Shown here one piece after another: positions 35,084 through 44,476 of a stretch of DNA of 64,000 nt. The translations under genes were made by a program, and so were the position numbers. Numbering within the stretch: position 1 is the first letter of the stretch; every line of letters starts with the position of its first letter. Origin of the DNA: Xanthomonas sp. DAR 80977 (lineage in GTDB: Bacteria > Pseudomonadota > Gammaproteobacteria > Xanthomonadales > Xanthomonadaceae); assembly GCF_041240605.1 (NCBI RefSeq), contig NZ_CP162487.1, forward strand, positions 3,417,001 to 3,481,000, given 5' to 3'. The notes beneath the pieces were generated by a model. That model made no database searches, was not told the DNA's origin, and worked only from the letters and a program-made list of their open reading frames with translations.

Positions 35084-36909
35084 TGCGGTTTCTCCGGAGT
35101 GGCGGACGCGCCGGCCTTGGCCTGCGCGATCCAGGCATCGATGCGCGCGTCGAGCAGGTCCAGCGGCATCGCGCCGCCGCCGAGGATCTGGTCGTGGAAG
35201 GCGCGGATGTCGAAGCGCGCGCCGAGTTCGCGCTTGGCCTTCTCGCGCAGCGCCAGGATGTCGAGTTCGCCGAGCTTGTAGCCCAGCGCCTGGCCCGGCC
35301 ACACGATGTAGCGGTCGGTCTCGGCCTGGATGCTGGGTTCGTCGTCGGACGGATGCGCGTGGAAGAAGTCGATCATCTGCTGCCGGGTCCAGCGCTTGTA
35401 GTGCACGCCGGTGTCCAGCACCAGGCGGTTGGCGCGCAGCAGTTCGCCGGCCAGGCGGCCGTAGTCGCTGTACGGGTCCTGGTAGAAGCCCACGTCCTTG
35501 CCCAGGCGTTCGGCATACAGCGCCCAGCCTTCGACGTAGGCGTTGTAGCCGGACTGCTGGCGGAACGGCGGCAGCGGCAGGCTCTGCGCGAGCGAGATCT
35601 GCAGGTGATGGCCGGGCACGCCCTCGTGGTAGGCGGTGGCCTCGATGTTGACCAGGGTGCGCTGCGCGTAGTCGCTGGTGTTGACCATCACCAGCGCCGG
35701 CTTGCTGCCCTGCGCGTCGCTCTGCCAGTACTCCGCGCCCGGCGCGGTGCTGCGGAACTCGGCCATCGCGCGCACTTCCAGCGGCGTGGTGGGCAGCTTG
35801 CCGAACAGCTTGGGCAACTGCGGCTGCATCTGCGCGATGTCGTCGCGGTAGCGCTGCAGGATCTGCTCGCGCGAACTGGCGAAGAACTTGCGGTCGCGCG
35901 CCACCGCCTTGCGCAGCGCGGCCAGGTCGGCATAGCCGAGCCGCTTGGCGATGGCGCTCATCTCGCCTTCGATGCGCGCCACTTCGGCCAGGCCGATCTG
36001 GTGGATCTGCTCGGGCGATTTGTCGGTGGTGGTCTGGGTATGGATCGCGTAGCGGTAGCGGCGCTCGCCGTCGGGCAACGACCACAGCCCTTCCTGCGCG
36101 CGGCCTTGCGGCGCGTATTCGTCGGCGACGAAATCGGCCAGCTTGGCGTAGGCCGGACGCACCTGCTGGTCGATCGCCGCCAGCATCGCCTCACGCAGGC
36201 GCGTGCGCTCGGCCGCCGGCACCGCGTCGGGGAAGGTCTTCAGCGGCAGCGCGAACGGGCTGTCGGCGCCGGTCGGCGCGGCGATCTCGCGCACCTGCGC
36301 CGGAATGCGCTCGAGCAGGTATTTCGGCTGCACCAGCCCGTCCTTGGCGCCGGCGCGCGACAGCGCCACCACCTGGTCGAGCAGCGCCGGGATCGCCTGC
36401 AGGCGCTTGATGTAGTCCTCGTAGTCCTTGACGCTGGCGAACGGGAACGCCTGCGCGTAACCCGGCAGCGCCAGCTGGATGCCGCCGACCGGTTCCAGCG
36501 GCATCTCGTCGTTCTTCAGCGCGATCGCCTCCAGCCGGTCGCGCAACTGGCGCAGCATCATCTGCAGGCTCAGCTGGTCCTGCGCCGACAACGCCTTGCC
36601 GTCGATCGCCTCGAAGCGCTTCAGGAAGTCCGCGGTGGCCTGTCGTTCGGCCTGCAGCGCCGCCGGCGAGTAATCGCTCCAGCGGTCGTTGTAGCGCGTG
36701 TCGCCGATGATGCTGGCGAACTCCGGATGGTGTTCGAGCTGGTACTGCCACTGCGCGTCGAGCAAGCCGGCGAAGGCCTGCGCGGGATCGCGCGCCGGGG
36801 TGGCCGCGGCGTTCGCCGGCGGCGGCGATGCCGGCGGCGTGGCCGGCTGGCAGGCGACCAACAGCGCCGCGGCCAACGCGCCGGGAACGAACAGGCGGGC
36901 GAATCTCAT
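35080..36909 (-). CDS. DUF885 family metallopeptidase-like lipoprotein, copy 2
   Basis: A 609-residue protein with a lipobox (LLVACQP) and a Pro/Ala linker. The family motif is AYHEGVPGHHLQISLAQ (about 425-440), followed by VEGWALYAERLG. It shares order and motifs with the downstream copy (residue-level divergence is high), so the pair is an old tandem duplication. RBS GGAG 8 bases before the ATG. Lies 64 bases after the M24 gene, in the same direction, probably same transcript. Membrane anchoring versus the soluble partner suggests different sites of action in the periplasm. Confidence 0.85.
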   Translation of the reverse strand: MRFARLFVPGALAAALLVACQPATPPASPPPANAAATPARDPAQAFAGLLDAQWQYQLEHHPEFASIIGDTRYNDRWSDYSPAALQAERQATADFLKRFEAIDGKALSAQDQLSLQMMLRQLRDRLEAIALKNDEMPLEPVGGIQLALPGYAQAFPFASVKDYEDYIKRLQAIPALLDQVVALSRAGAKDGLVQPKYLLERIPAQVREIAAPTGADSPFALPLKTFPDAVPAAERTRLREAMLAAIDQQVRPAYAKLADFVADEYAPQGRAQEGLWSLPDGERRYRYAIHTQTTTDKSPEQIHQIGLAEVARIEGEMSAIAKRLGYADLAALRKAVARDRKFFASSREQILQRYRDDIAQMQPQLPKLFGKLPTTPLEVRAMAEFRSTAPGAEYWQSDAQGSKPALVMVNTSDYAQRTLVNIEATAYHEGVPGHHLQISLAQSLPLPPFRQQSGYNAYVEGWALYAERLGKDVGFYQDPYSDYGRLAGELLRANRLVLDTGVHYKRWTRQQMIDFFHAHPSDDEPSIQAETDRYIVWPGQALGYKLGELDILALREKAKRELGARFDIRAFHDQILGGGAMPLDLLDARIDAWIAQAKAGASATPEKPQ

Positions 36910-36973
36910 CGATGGACTCCGGTAAGCGAGTGGAACCTGCGCGGCGGCCCGGCGCTGGCGGCCGCCGCGCGCA

Positions 36974-38182
36974 TCAGGCGAACGGCCGGTCGATCGCCGG
37001 CGACGGCGGCGTGAACCACTGCGCGCCGTCCTCGGTGACGTAGAAATGGTCCTCCAGGCGCACGCCGAACTCGCCCGGCACCACGATCATCGGCTCGTTG
37101 CTGCAGCACATGCCCGGTGCCAGCGCCAGCGTGTTGCCGCGCACCAGGTACGGCGCCTCGTGGATGCTCATGCCGCAACCATGGCCGGTGCGGTGCGGCA
37201 GCCCCGGCAGGCGGTAGTCGGGCCCCAGCCCGGCGGCCTGCAGCACTTCGCGCGCGGCCTGGTCCACCGCCGCGCAGCTCACGCCCGGACGCACCGCGGC
37301 GAACGCGGCCGCCTGCGCATCGTGCTCCAGCTGCCAGATGCGCCGCTGCTTCTCGCTCGGCTCGCCGAAGATGTAGGTGCGGGTGATGTCGGAGTGGTAG
37401 CCGTGCACGGTGCAGCCGGTATCGATCAGCACCAGCTCGCCCGCACGCAGCGCCTGCACCCCGGGGATGCCGTGCGGGTACGCGGTGGCGTGGCCGAACT
37501 GCACGATGCAGAAGGTGGACCCGTTGTCGGCACCGAGCGCGCGATGCGCCTGGTCGATGAAACGCACCAGTTCGGCGGTGGTGATGCCCTCGTGGATCAG
37601 CCCGGCGGCCAGCCGCTGCACCTGCAGGGTCATGTCGCAGGCCTGCTGCATCAGCGCCAGTTCCGCCGCCGACTTGCGCATGCGGCAACCATCCACGATC
37701 GGCGTCGCGTCGCGGATCGCGACCCGGTCCAGCACCGCGCTCAAGCCGCTGTGCACGGCGAAGGCGATGCCCGGATCCAGGGCCAGCGCCTGCGCGCCGA
37801 GTTCGCTCAGCGCCTCGGCGACCAGCGCATGCGGATCCTCGTGCTCTTCCCACAGCCGCTTGCGCACCGGAATGCGCAGCACCGCGTCCAGCGAGCCTTC
37901 CTCGAATGCCGGGCAGATCAGCAGCGGATCGCCCTCGGCGGTCAGCAGCATCCCCACCAGGCGCTCGCTGGCGCCCCACGGCACGCCGGTGAAATAGCGC
38001 AGCGAGGCGCCGGCGCCGATCAGCAGCGCATCGGCGCCCTGCGCGCGCAGCAGCGCGCGCGCCCGCTCCAGCCGCTGCTGGTATTCCTGCGGCTGGATCG
38101 GCGGCGCCTGCGCCGGCCACGGCGCCAACTGCGCGCGCGCCATGGCCAGGCTCAGCCCGCCGATCTGCGCGGTGGCGCTCAT
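36974..38182 (-). CDS. M24 metallopeptidase, Xaa-Pro aminopeptidase/prolidase-like
   Basis: A 402-residue cytoplasmic pita-bread-fold enzyme. N-terminal creatinase-like domain (about 30-160), then the M24 domain with the five metal ligands in order: two Asp in LIDTGCTVHGYHSDITRTY, His in GHGCGMSIHEAPY, Glu in SNEPMI and Glu in VRLEDHF. Such enzymes cut the bond before proline, or X-Pro dipeptides, and often accept Hyp. Its ATG overlaps the stop of the ALDH gene by 4 bases, placing a prolyl peptidase in the same operon as hydroxyproline catabolism. It is likely to free the last Hyp from imported peptides. Confidence 0.9.
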   Translation of the reverse strand: MSATAQIGGLSLAMARAQLAPWPAQAPPIQPQEYQQRLERARALLRAQGADALLIGAGASLRYFTGVPWGASERLVGMLLTAEGDPLLICPAFEEGSLDAVLRIPVRKRLWEEHEDPHALVAEALSELGAQALALDPGIAFAVHSGLSAVLDRVAIRDATPIVDGCRMRKSAAELALMQQACDMTLQVQRLAAGLIHEGITTAELVRFIDQAHRALGADNGSTFCIVQFGHATAYPHGIPGVQALRAGELVLIDTGCTVHGYHSDITRTYIFGEPSEKQRRIWQLEHDAQAAAFAAVRPGVSCAAVDQAAREVLQAAGLGPDYRLPGLPHRTGHGCGMSIHEAPYLVRGNTLALAPGMCCSNEPMIVVPGEFGVRLEDHFYVTEDGAQWFTPPSPAIDRPFA

Positions 38183-39771
38183 GCCGCACGCTCCACGTCG
38201 GCCACGCTCCACTGGCCGTCGATCAGCCGCTGCACGCCGCCGGGATTGCGGTCGCGCAGCAGCTCCGGCAGCAGCGCATCGGGCAGGCCGTCGTAGCTGT
38301 GCAACGCGGCGAAACGGCGGATCGCGGCCGGCATGCCGACCGCGGTGAAGCCCGGATGGCCGGTGCTCGGGTACGGCCCGCCGTGGTTCATCGCCGCGCT
38401 GACCGCCACGCCGGTCGGCATCTTGTTGCAGATCAGGCGTCCCACCCGCGGCCGCAGCGCCGCGGCCACCGCGGCGAACAGCACATCGTCGCTGCCGTCG
38501 GCGGCGCGGTACACGGTGCCGGTGAGGTTGCCCTCCAGGCTGTGCGCCAGCGCGGTCATCTCCGCCAGGCCGGCCACGCGCACCACCAGGCTGACCGGGC
38601 CGAACGCCTCGGTCTGCAGCGCCTCGGGCTGTTGCAGGAAGGCCTGCGCCGACACCGCCAGCAGGGTCGGCGCGTGCCGGTAGCCCGGCGCCGGCGCCGC
38701 CTCGCCGCCGGCCAATACCGCGGCCCCGGCGTTGCGCAGCGTGGCCACGCCGCGCTGCAGGTGCTCGAGCACGCCGCGCGAGAACAGCAGGCTCGGCGCG
38801 GCCGCGGCGAAGTGCGCGCTGGCGGCGGCGACGAACGCATCGCCGGCCTCGCCCTCGGGCACCACCACGATGCCGGGGTTGGTGCAGAACTGGCCGCTGC
38901 CCATCGTGCACGAGGCGAAGAATTCCTGCGCCAGCGCCGCGCCGCGCTCGGCCAGCACGCCCGGCAACAGGAACACCGGATTGACGCTGGACAGCTCGAC
39001 GTAGGCCGGCACCCCGGCACGGTCGGCCGCGGCCTTCAGCGCCAGCCCGCCGGCACGGCTGCCGGTGAAGCCGATCGCGCCCAGCCGCGGGTCGCCGGCC
39101 AGTTCCAGGCCCAGCGTGTTGTCGAAGTGGTACAGCAGCTGCACCACCGCGGCCGGCAGGCCGTTGTCCAGCAGCGCCTGGTGCGCGAGCTGCGCCAGCC
39201 GCTGGCTGGTGGCCGGATGCGAGGGATGCGCCTTGGCGATGACCGGATTGCGCGCGGCGATGGCCGAGGCGAAATCGCTGCCGGCCACCGCGTTGAACGC
39301 GAACGGGAAATTGTTCGGCCCGAACACCAGCACCGGCTTGTGCAGCGGCCCCAGCTGCGCGCGCAGCCCGGCCGCGGTGTCGATCACCGGCTGCGTCCAG
39401 CTATGGCTGCGCACCGCCTGCGCGGCCTGGCGCAGCTGCCCGCTGGCGCGCGGCAACTCCACCTTGGCCAGGCGCGGTTCGACCGGCAGGCCGGTCTCGG
39501 CATGCGCCAGCGCGACCAGCTGTTCCACGTCGGCATCGATCGCCGCGGCGTAGGCGTCGAGGAAGCCGGCGATGCGCTCGGGCGCCGCCGCGGCCAGCGC
39601 GTCGGCGACCAGCACCGCCGCGCTCAGTGCCGCTTCCAGGTCGGCGGCGCCGCTGACCGGGAACTCCGGCCCGATCGCGTTCCCGTCGCGCGGGTCCTCG
39701 GCGCGGAAGCTGCCGCGCGCTTCCAGCGACGGCTGCCAATGGCCGGCAAGCAACAGCGGCTGCATGCTCAT
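38179..39771 (-). CDS. Alpha-ketoglutarate semialdehyde (2,5-dioxovalerate) dehydrogenase
   Basis: A 530-residue aldehyde dehydrogenase that oxidises alpha-ketoglutarate semialdehyde to alpha-ketoglutarate with NAD(P)+, the last step of hydroxyproline (and C5-sugar) breakdown. Cofactor motif VFGPNNFPFAFN, catalytic Cys296 in GSGQFCTNPG, and a Glu in YVELSSVNPV. The ELSSVNP and NKMPTGVAVSAAMNHGG segments are typical of KGSADH-type enzymes. Separated by 1 base from the deaminase gene upstream. An ATG at 39765 is an alternative start. Confidence 0.92.
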   Translation of the reverse strand: MSMQPLLLAGHWQPSLEARGSFRAEDPRDGNAIGPEFPVSGAADLEAALSAAVLVADALAAAAPERIAGFLDAYAAAIDADVEQLVALAHAETGLPVEPRLAKVELPRASGQLRQAAQAVRSHSWTQPVIDTAAGLRAQLGPLHKPVLVFGPNNFPFAFNAVAGSDFASAIAARNPVIAKAHPSHPATSQRLAQLAHQALLDNGLPAAVVQLLYHFDNTLGLELAGDPRLGAIGFTGSRAGGLALKAAADRAGVPAYVELSSVNPVFLLPGVLAERGAALAQEFFASCTMGSGQFCTNPGIVVVPEGEAGDAFVAAASAHFAAAAPSLLFSRGVLEHLQRGVATLRNAGAAVLAGGEAAPAPGYRHAPTLLAVSAQAFLQQPEALQTEAFGPVSLVVRVAGLAEMTALAHSLEGNLTGTVYRAADGSDDVLFAAVAAALRPRVGRLICNKMPTGVAVSAAMNHGGPYPSTGHPGFTAVGMPAAIRRFAALHSYDGLPDALLPELLRDRNPGGVQRLIDGQWSVADVERAA

Positions 39772-39772
39772 C

Positions 39773-40678
39773 TCAGAGCCCGGGGTGGGTGGCGATGGCG
39801 TGGTCGATCACCTTCAGCGCCGCTTCGCGCTCGGCGCCGTCGACGACCAGGCGCGGCGCGCGCACGCGCTCGCTGCCCAGGCCGACCTTCTCCTGCACCA
39901 GCTTGATCAGTTGCACGAACTTGGGCACGGTGTCCAGGCGCAGCAGCGGCAGGAACCAGTCGTACAGCGCCTTGGCTGCCGGATAGCCGCCGTCGCGGGC
40001 CAGCTCGAACAGCTTCACCGACTCCTTCGGATAGGCATTGACCAGGCCGGCGATCCAGCCCTTGGCGCCCATGCTGAGGCCTTCGACGATCGCATCGTCC
40101 ATGCCCACCAGCAGCACCAGGCGGTCGTCGAGCAGCTCGCCCAGCGCGGCGAAGCGGCGCACGTCGCCGGAGGATTCCTTGACCGCTTGCAGGTTAGGGA
40201 ATTCGGCGGCCAGTTCGGCGATCTGCGCCGGGCTGAAATCGGTCTTGTAGGCGACCGGGTTGTTGTACAGGATCACCGGCAGGTCGGTGGCGGCGATGAC
40301 CGCACGCGCATGCGCGCCCATCTCGCGCCAGTCGGTGGAGTACACGTACGGCGGCAGCACCATCAGCCCGCCGCAGCCGACCTGCTTGGCCGCCTGTGCC
40401 AGGCGCACGGCTTCGTCGGTGGACAGCGCGGCGATGCCCGGCACCACCGGGATGCGGCCGTCCAGCGCCTGCACCAGGGTCTTCAGGATCGCGACCTTGT
40501 CGTCGAAGCTGAGCGTGGCGGCCTCGCCCAGCGAGCCCAGCGGCACGATCGCGGTGCAGCCGGCGTCGACCATGACCTGCGCGTGCTTGGCCAGGAACGC
40601 GTGGTCGATGCTGCCGTCGGCGTTGAACGGAGTGGTGATGGCCGGCAGCACGCCGTACCAGAAGGAAGCCTTGCTCAT
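39773..40678 (-). CDS. Delta1-pyrroline-4-hydroxy-2-carboxylate deaminase (DapA family)
   Basis: A 301-residue class I aldolase-fold enzyme of the dihydrodipicolinate synthase family. Schiff-base Lys167 in VKESSGD and the Tyr in LYNNP are present. In hydroxyproline operons this family deaminates the cyclic imine made by D-Hyp dehydrogenase to alpha-ketoglutarate semialdehyde. Assignment over true DapA rests on its place between the KGSADH and Hyp dehydrogenase genes. Confidence 0.9.
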   Translation of the reverse strand: MSKASFWYGVLPAITTPFNADGSIDHAFLAKHAQVMVDAGCTAIVPLGSLGEAATLSFDDKVAILKTLVQALDGRIPVVPGIAALSTDEAVRLAQAAKQVGCGGLMVLPPYVYSTDWREMGAHARAVIAATDLPVILYNNPVAYKTDFSPAQIAELAAEFPNLQAVKESSGDVRRFAALGELLDDRLVLLVGMDDAIVEGLSMGAKGWIAGLVNAYPKESVKLFELARDGGYPAAKALYDWFLPLLRLDTVPKFVQLIKLVQEKVGLGSERVRAPRLVVDGAEREAALKVIDHAIATHPGL

Positions 40679-40682
40679 GGGA

Positions 40683-42023
40683 TTACACCTTGTCGAGGGT
40701 TGCGAGTGGAGGTTCGGGAAGCAGTGGATCGGGAAGCGATTGGGCGAGCGCGTCCAGGCGCACCGGGAACAGCGGCGGCCGGCGGCCGTCGTCGGAAAAA
40801 TCGTCGTGCCGCGGCGCCAGCCCCAGCTCGGTCAGCGCGCTGCCGCAGATGCGGCCCTGGCAGGCGCCCATGCCGCAGCGCGAGACCAGCTTGGCGTCAC
40901 GCAGGTCGGCATGGCCGCGCAGCGCCGACAGCGGCACGTCCTCGCAGCGGCATACCAGCGTATCCGGTGCGGCCAGCGCGTGGATGCGCGGGTCCAGCGC
41001 GAACTGCCGCTGCAGCAGCGCGGCGAACGCGCGCGCGCGCTGCCGCGGCGCTTGCAGCGCCTGCGCCGCGGCGTCGTGCCCGGCCGCCAGGTGCCCGGCG
41101 ATGGCGCCTTCCACGCGCGCGCAATCGCGCCCGCCGATACCCAGCGCCTCGCCGGCCGCATACACGCCATCGACGCTGGTACGCAGCTGCGCATCCACCG
41201 CCACGCACGGATGCGCGCCGCTGCGCGCCAGGCGGCAGCCGAGCAGTTGCGCCAGCTCCACGTTCGGCACCAGTCCGTAGCCGACCGCCAGCTGATCGCA
41301 GTCGATGCGGCGGCGCCCGCGCGGGCCGTCGATCTCGACCGACTGCAACTGGCCGTCGCCCTGCGCCGACAGCACCACGCTGCCGGCGTGGTAACCGACG
41401 CCGGCCAGTTGCGCGCGCAGGGCCAGCGCCTGCAGCGCCTTGTCCGGCCAGCGCAACGGCAGTTGCGCGGCGAAGCCGGCCAGCGCGCGCAGCGAGGCCT
41501 GTTCGACGATGCCCAGCACCTGCGCGCCGTGGCGGCGCAGCGTCGCCGCGCTGGCCAGCAACAGCGGCCCGCTGCCGGCGACCAGCACGCGCTTGCCGGC
41601 CAGCGGCCAGCCCTGCTTGGCCAGCGCCTGCGCGCCGCCGGCGCCGGTGACGCCGGGCAAGGTCCAGCCGGGGAACGGCAGCAGCAGTTCGCGCGCGCCG
41701 GTGGCCAGCACCAGCGCGTCGTAGCCGATCCAGCGCGCGCCCTGCGGGCCGTCGGCCAGCAACTGCCGGTCCTGCGCCATCAGCAACTGGGTCTGCGCCA
41801 GAAATTCGATTTTGCTCGCCGCCAGCTGCGCCAGCGTGCGCGCGGCCAGCCGCGGCGGCGCATGCGCCACGTCGTGGCGCCAGATCTGGCCGCCGGCGCG
41901 CGCCTGCAGGTCGACCAGCGCCACGCGCCGGCCGTGCCCGGCCGCGGCCAATGCCGCCGCCAGTCCGGCCGGACCGGCACCGGCGACGACCACGTCGTAA
42001 TGCAGCGTGCGCGGCTCAGCCAT
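40683..42023 (-). CDS. D-hydroxyproline dehydrogenase, FAD subunit with BFD-like [2Fe-2S] domain (HcnB-like)
   Basis: A 446-residue FAD/NAD-linked reductase-like protein. The N-terminal GAGPAGLAAALAAAGHG binds the dinucleotide; a second Rossmann motif (VLVAGSGPLLLASA) follows. The C-terminus has a bacterioferritin-associated ferredoxin-like cluster site (CRCEDV ... RCGMGACQGRICG). It corresponds to the middle subunit of HcnABC-like heterotrimeric D-hydroxyproline/D-amino acid dehydrogenases, passing electrons from the DadA-like subunit. It overlaps the preceding gene by 8 bases, supporting complex formation. Confidence 0.88.
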   Translation of the reverse strand: MAEPRTLHYDVVVAGAGPAGLAAALAAAGHGRRVALVDLQARAGGQIWRHDVAHAPPRLAARTLAQLAASKIEFLAQTQLLMAQDRQLLADGPQGARWIGYDALVLATGARELLLPFPGWTLPGVTGAGGAQALAKQGWPLAGKRVLVAGSGPLLLASAATLRRHGAQVLGIVEQASLRALAGFAAQLPLRWPDKALQALALRAQLAGVGYHAGSVVLSAQGDGQLQSVEIDGPRGRRRIDCDQLAVGYGLVPNVELAQLLGCRLARSGAHPCVAVDAQLRTSVDGVYAAGEALGIGGRDCARVEGAIAGHLAAGHDAAAQALQAPRQRARAFAALLQRQFALDPRIHALAAPDTLVCRCEDVPLSALRGHADLRDAKLVSRCGMGACQGRICGSALTELGLAPRHDDFSDDGRRPPLFPVRLDALAQSLPDPLLPEPPLATLDKV

Positions 42024-42264
42024 CGGTCCACACCTGCATGCCGTCGCGCACCGGGGTGATGCAGGCGCGCAACTGGCCGACGCCGTCGATGCGCACCCGG
42101 CATTCGCTGCACACGCCCATGCCGCACAGCGGCGCGCGCGGCTGGCCGCTGCGCGAGCGGCGGAAATGCACCGCGACCTGCGCCACCGCTGCGGCCACGC
42201 TGCTGCCGGGCAGTACTTCGACCGCCTGGCCATTGACCTGCAGGCGCAGCATCGGCGCGCTCAC
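42016..42264 (-). CDS. D-hydroxyproline dehydrogenase, small [2Fe-2S] subunit (HcnA-like)
   Basis: An 82-residue ferredoxin-like protein with the cluster motif LCGMGVCSECRV...LRAC. It is the electron-carrying gamma-type subunit of the three-part dehydrogenase. The GTG at 42264 is preferred because GTGA overlaps the stop of the DadA-like gene, as with most genes of this operon; an ATG at 42252 gives 78 residues. Easily missed because of its size. Confidence 0.88.
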   Translation of the reverse strand: MSAPMLRLQVNGQAVEVLPGSSVAAAVAQVAVHFRRSRSGQPRAPLCGMGVCSECRVRIDGVGQLRACITPVRDGMQVWTDG

Positions 42265-43361
42265 GACAGCGCCCGCGCCGGCGCGAACGGCGCCGGATCC
42301 AGGGCCGGCGGGCGCTGCAGCAGCAGATCCAGCAGCAGCCGCGCGCTGCCCAGCGCGGTGGTCACGCCCAGCCCTTCGTGGCCGGCCGCGACCCATACGT
42401 CGTTGCGTTCCGGCACCGCGCCCAGGTAGGGACGGCCATCCGGCGTGGCCGGACGCAGCCCGGTCCACACCCGGATCGCCTGCAGCTGGCGCAACGCCGG
42501 CAGGAACGCGAACGCGCGCTCGAGCATGCGCTGCAGCATCGGCATCGACACGCTGCGGTCGCTGGCGTCGAACTCGCGCGAGGAACCGATCAGGATCTGC
42601 CCGGTCGGCCGCGGCTGCACGTTGAACGCCACGCTGCTGCCGTCGCTGCCGTGCGCGCTGTCGGCATAGCCCAGTTCCAGCAACTGGTGGCCGACGAAGC
42701 CGGGATAGCGGTCGGTGATGACCAGTTGGCCCTTGCGTGCGCGCATCGGCAGTTCCGGCAACAGCTCCGGCAGCGCGCAGCCAGTGGCGACCAGCACCGG
42801 CCCGCTCAGGTGGCTGCCGTCGTCCAGGCGCAGCCCGCCGGCGGCCAGCGCCAGCGCGCGGCGCCCGGCATACAGCTGCGCACCGGCGGCGCACGCGCGC
42901 TCGACCAGATGCCGCGCCATGCGCGGCGGATACACCACCGCCTCGGTGGCCACGCGCATGCCGCCGGCCAGGCCCGGCACCAGCGCCGGCTCGAGCCGGT
43001 ACAGCGCCTCGGCATCGACCGCCTCGGCGCGCACGCCGGCCGCGGCCAGGCGCTGGATCTTGGCCGGAATCGCCTCCAGCTCGCGCGCCTGCCGCGCCAC
43101 CCACAGCGTGCCGCAGCGGCTGAACTCGGCCGCCGGCAAGTGCGCGAATTCTTCCCACAGGCGCAGCGAATACGCCGACAGCGCCAGTTCCGCCGGATCG
43201 TCGTCCATCGCCACCAGATGGCCCATCGCCGCGGCGGTGGAGCCGCCGCCGATCGTGCCCGACTCGACGATCGCCACCCGCAGCCCGGCGGCCGCGGCCG
43301 CATCGGCGCAGGCCGCGCCGACGATGCCGGCGCCGACGACGATCAGGTCGAAGCCGCTCAT
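42261..43361 (-). CDS. D-hydroxyproline dehydrogenase, DadA-like FAD catalytic subunit (HcnC-like)
   Basis: A 366-residue DAO-family flavoprotein ([17 protein letters not shown] at the N-terminus) that oxidises cis-4-hydroxy-D-proline to Delta1-pyrroline-4-hydroxy-2-carboxylate. The C-terminal [18 protein letters not shown] and [17 protein letters not shown] are the family's FAD-facing signature. It begins with ATGA overlapping the epimerase stop. Similar enzymes act on glycine or D-proline, but the neighbours make D-Hyp the likely substrate. Confidence 0.9.
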   Translation of the reverse strand: MSGFDLIVVGAGIVGAACADAAAAAGLRVAIVESGTIGGGSTAAAMGHLVAMDDDPAELALSAYSLRLWEEFAHLPAAEFSRCGTLWVARQARELEAIPAKIQRLAAAGVRAEAVDAEALYRLEPALVPGLAGGMRVATEAVVYPPRMARHLVERACAAGAQLYAGRRALALAAGGLRLDDGSHLSGPVLVATGCALPELLPELPMRARKGQLVITDRYPGFVGHQLLELGYADSAHGSDGSSVAFNVQPRPTGQILIGSSREFDASDRSVSMPMLQRMLERAFAFLPALRQLQAIRVWTGLRPATPDGRPYLGAVPERNDVWVAAGHEGLGVTTALGSARLLLDLLLQRPPALDPAPFAPARALS

Positions 43362-44299
43362 CCGGCGCCGATGCCCCAGGCGAACGGATCCTGCGCATCG
43401 ATCAGCAGCTGCGCGCGGGCGGTGATGTGGGCCTGCCCGGTGATCCGCGGCAGCACGCCGCGGCTGCCGGGCACGTAGCTGCCCTCGAACACGCTGCCGA
43501 GGATGCCTTCCTGCCGCCACACCTGGCCGGCGGCCAGCTTGCCGTCGGCGGCCAGGCAGGCCAGCTTGGCGCTGGTGCCGGTGCCGCACGGCGACCGGTC
43601 ATAGGCCAGGCCCGGGCACAGCACGAAGTTGCGCGCATCGGCGCCGGCATCCGGGGCCGGGCCGTTGATCTCGATATGGTCGATCTCGCCGTCGTCGGCG
43701 CCGCGGATGCCGGCCGCCTCCAGCGCCAGCCGCAGCGCCTCGGTGTAGGCGGTCAGCGCGCGCTGGTTGCGCAGTTCCAGCGCGCACGGCGTCTGCTCGG
43801 TGATGAAGAACCAGTTGCCGCCCCAGGCCACGTCGCCGCGCACGCGGCCGTAGCCGGGCACCTGCACCTCGACGCCGCTGGCATGGCGGTAGCTTTCCAC
43901 GTTGTCCACCGACACCCGGCCGTCGCCGTGCAGCTCCACCCCCACCGTGCCCACCGGGGTCTCGATGCGGTGCGTGCCCGGCGCCAGCCGGCCCAGCTCG
44001 GCCAGCGTGCGCACCAGGCCGATGGTGCCGTGCCCGCACATGCCCAGGTAGCCGACGTTGTTGAAGAAGATCACCGCCGCGCACGCGTCGGCCGCGATCG
44101 GCGGCAGCAGCAGCGCGCCGACCATCGTGTCCGAGCCGCGCGGTTCGCAGGCGATGGCGCTGCGCCAGCGATCGAAACGATCGCGGAACAGATCGCGCCG
44201 TTGCGCCAGCGGGCCGGTGCCCAGGTCGGGGAAGCCGGCGACGACGACACGGGTCGGTTCGCCGCCGGTATGCGAGTCGATCACATCGAGTGTATGCAT
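43358..44299 (-). CDS. 4-hydroxyproline 2-epimerase
   Basis: A 313-residue proline-racemase-family enzyme that converts trans-4-hydroxy-L-proline to cis-4-hydroxy-D-proline, the first step of the pathway. Both catalytic cysteines are present: Cys88 in GMCGHGTIG and Cys238 in [10 protein letters not shown]. That pair separates epimerases from trans-3-Hyp dehydratases, which have Thr at the second place. First gene of the operon; divergent from the PAS-AraC regulator across a 177-base gap. Confidence 0.94.
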   Translation of the reverse strand: MHTLDVIDSHTGGEPTRVVVAGFPDLGTGPLAQRRDLFRDRFDRWRSAIACEPRGSDTMVGALLLPPIAADACAAVIFFNNVGYLGMCGHGTIGLVRTLAELGRLAPGTHRIETPVGTVGVELHGDGRVSVDNVESYRHASGVEVQVPGYGRVRGDVAWGGNWFFITEQTPCALELRNQRALTAYTEALRLALEAAGIRGADDGEIDHIEINGPAPDAGADARNFVLCPGLAYDRSPCGTGTSAKLACLAADGKLAAGQVWRQEGILGSVFEGSYVPGSRGVLPRITGQAHITARAQLLIDAQDPFAWGIGAG

Positions 44300-44355
44300 A
44301 GGTCCATGCTCACATTCCGGGCCGCCGCCGGCTAGCAGCGTTTGCCTGTCATAAA

Positions 44356-44369
44356 TGCGGAAGTTCGCA
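44356..44369. promoter_or_regulatory. Palindrome in the epimerase-regulator intergenic region
   Basis: TGCGGAAGTTCGCA, a near-palindrome between the divergent epimerase and AraC-type regulator genes. It resembles the left part of the six shared elements (minus-strand form TGCGAACTTCCGCA versus TGCGNNNTTCCGCA) but lacks ACAAGACG at the fixed spacing. Confidence 0.5.
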
Positions 44370-44476
44370 TAACCCGAGCCTCCCGCGAGGCCCGACTTAG
44401 GCTAGGATCGGTCATCGGGAGTGGGCACGCCATGGCGTGCCCACCGCCGCCGCCTACAACCGCCCGGTGAGTGCAG

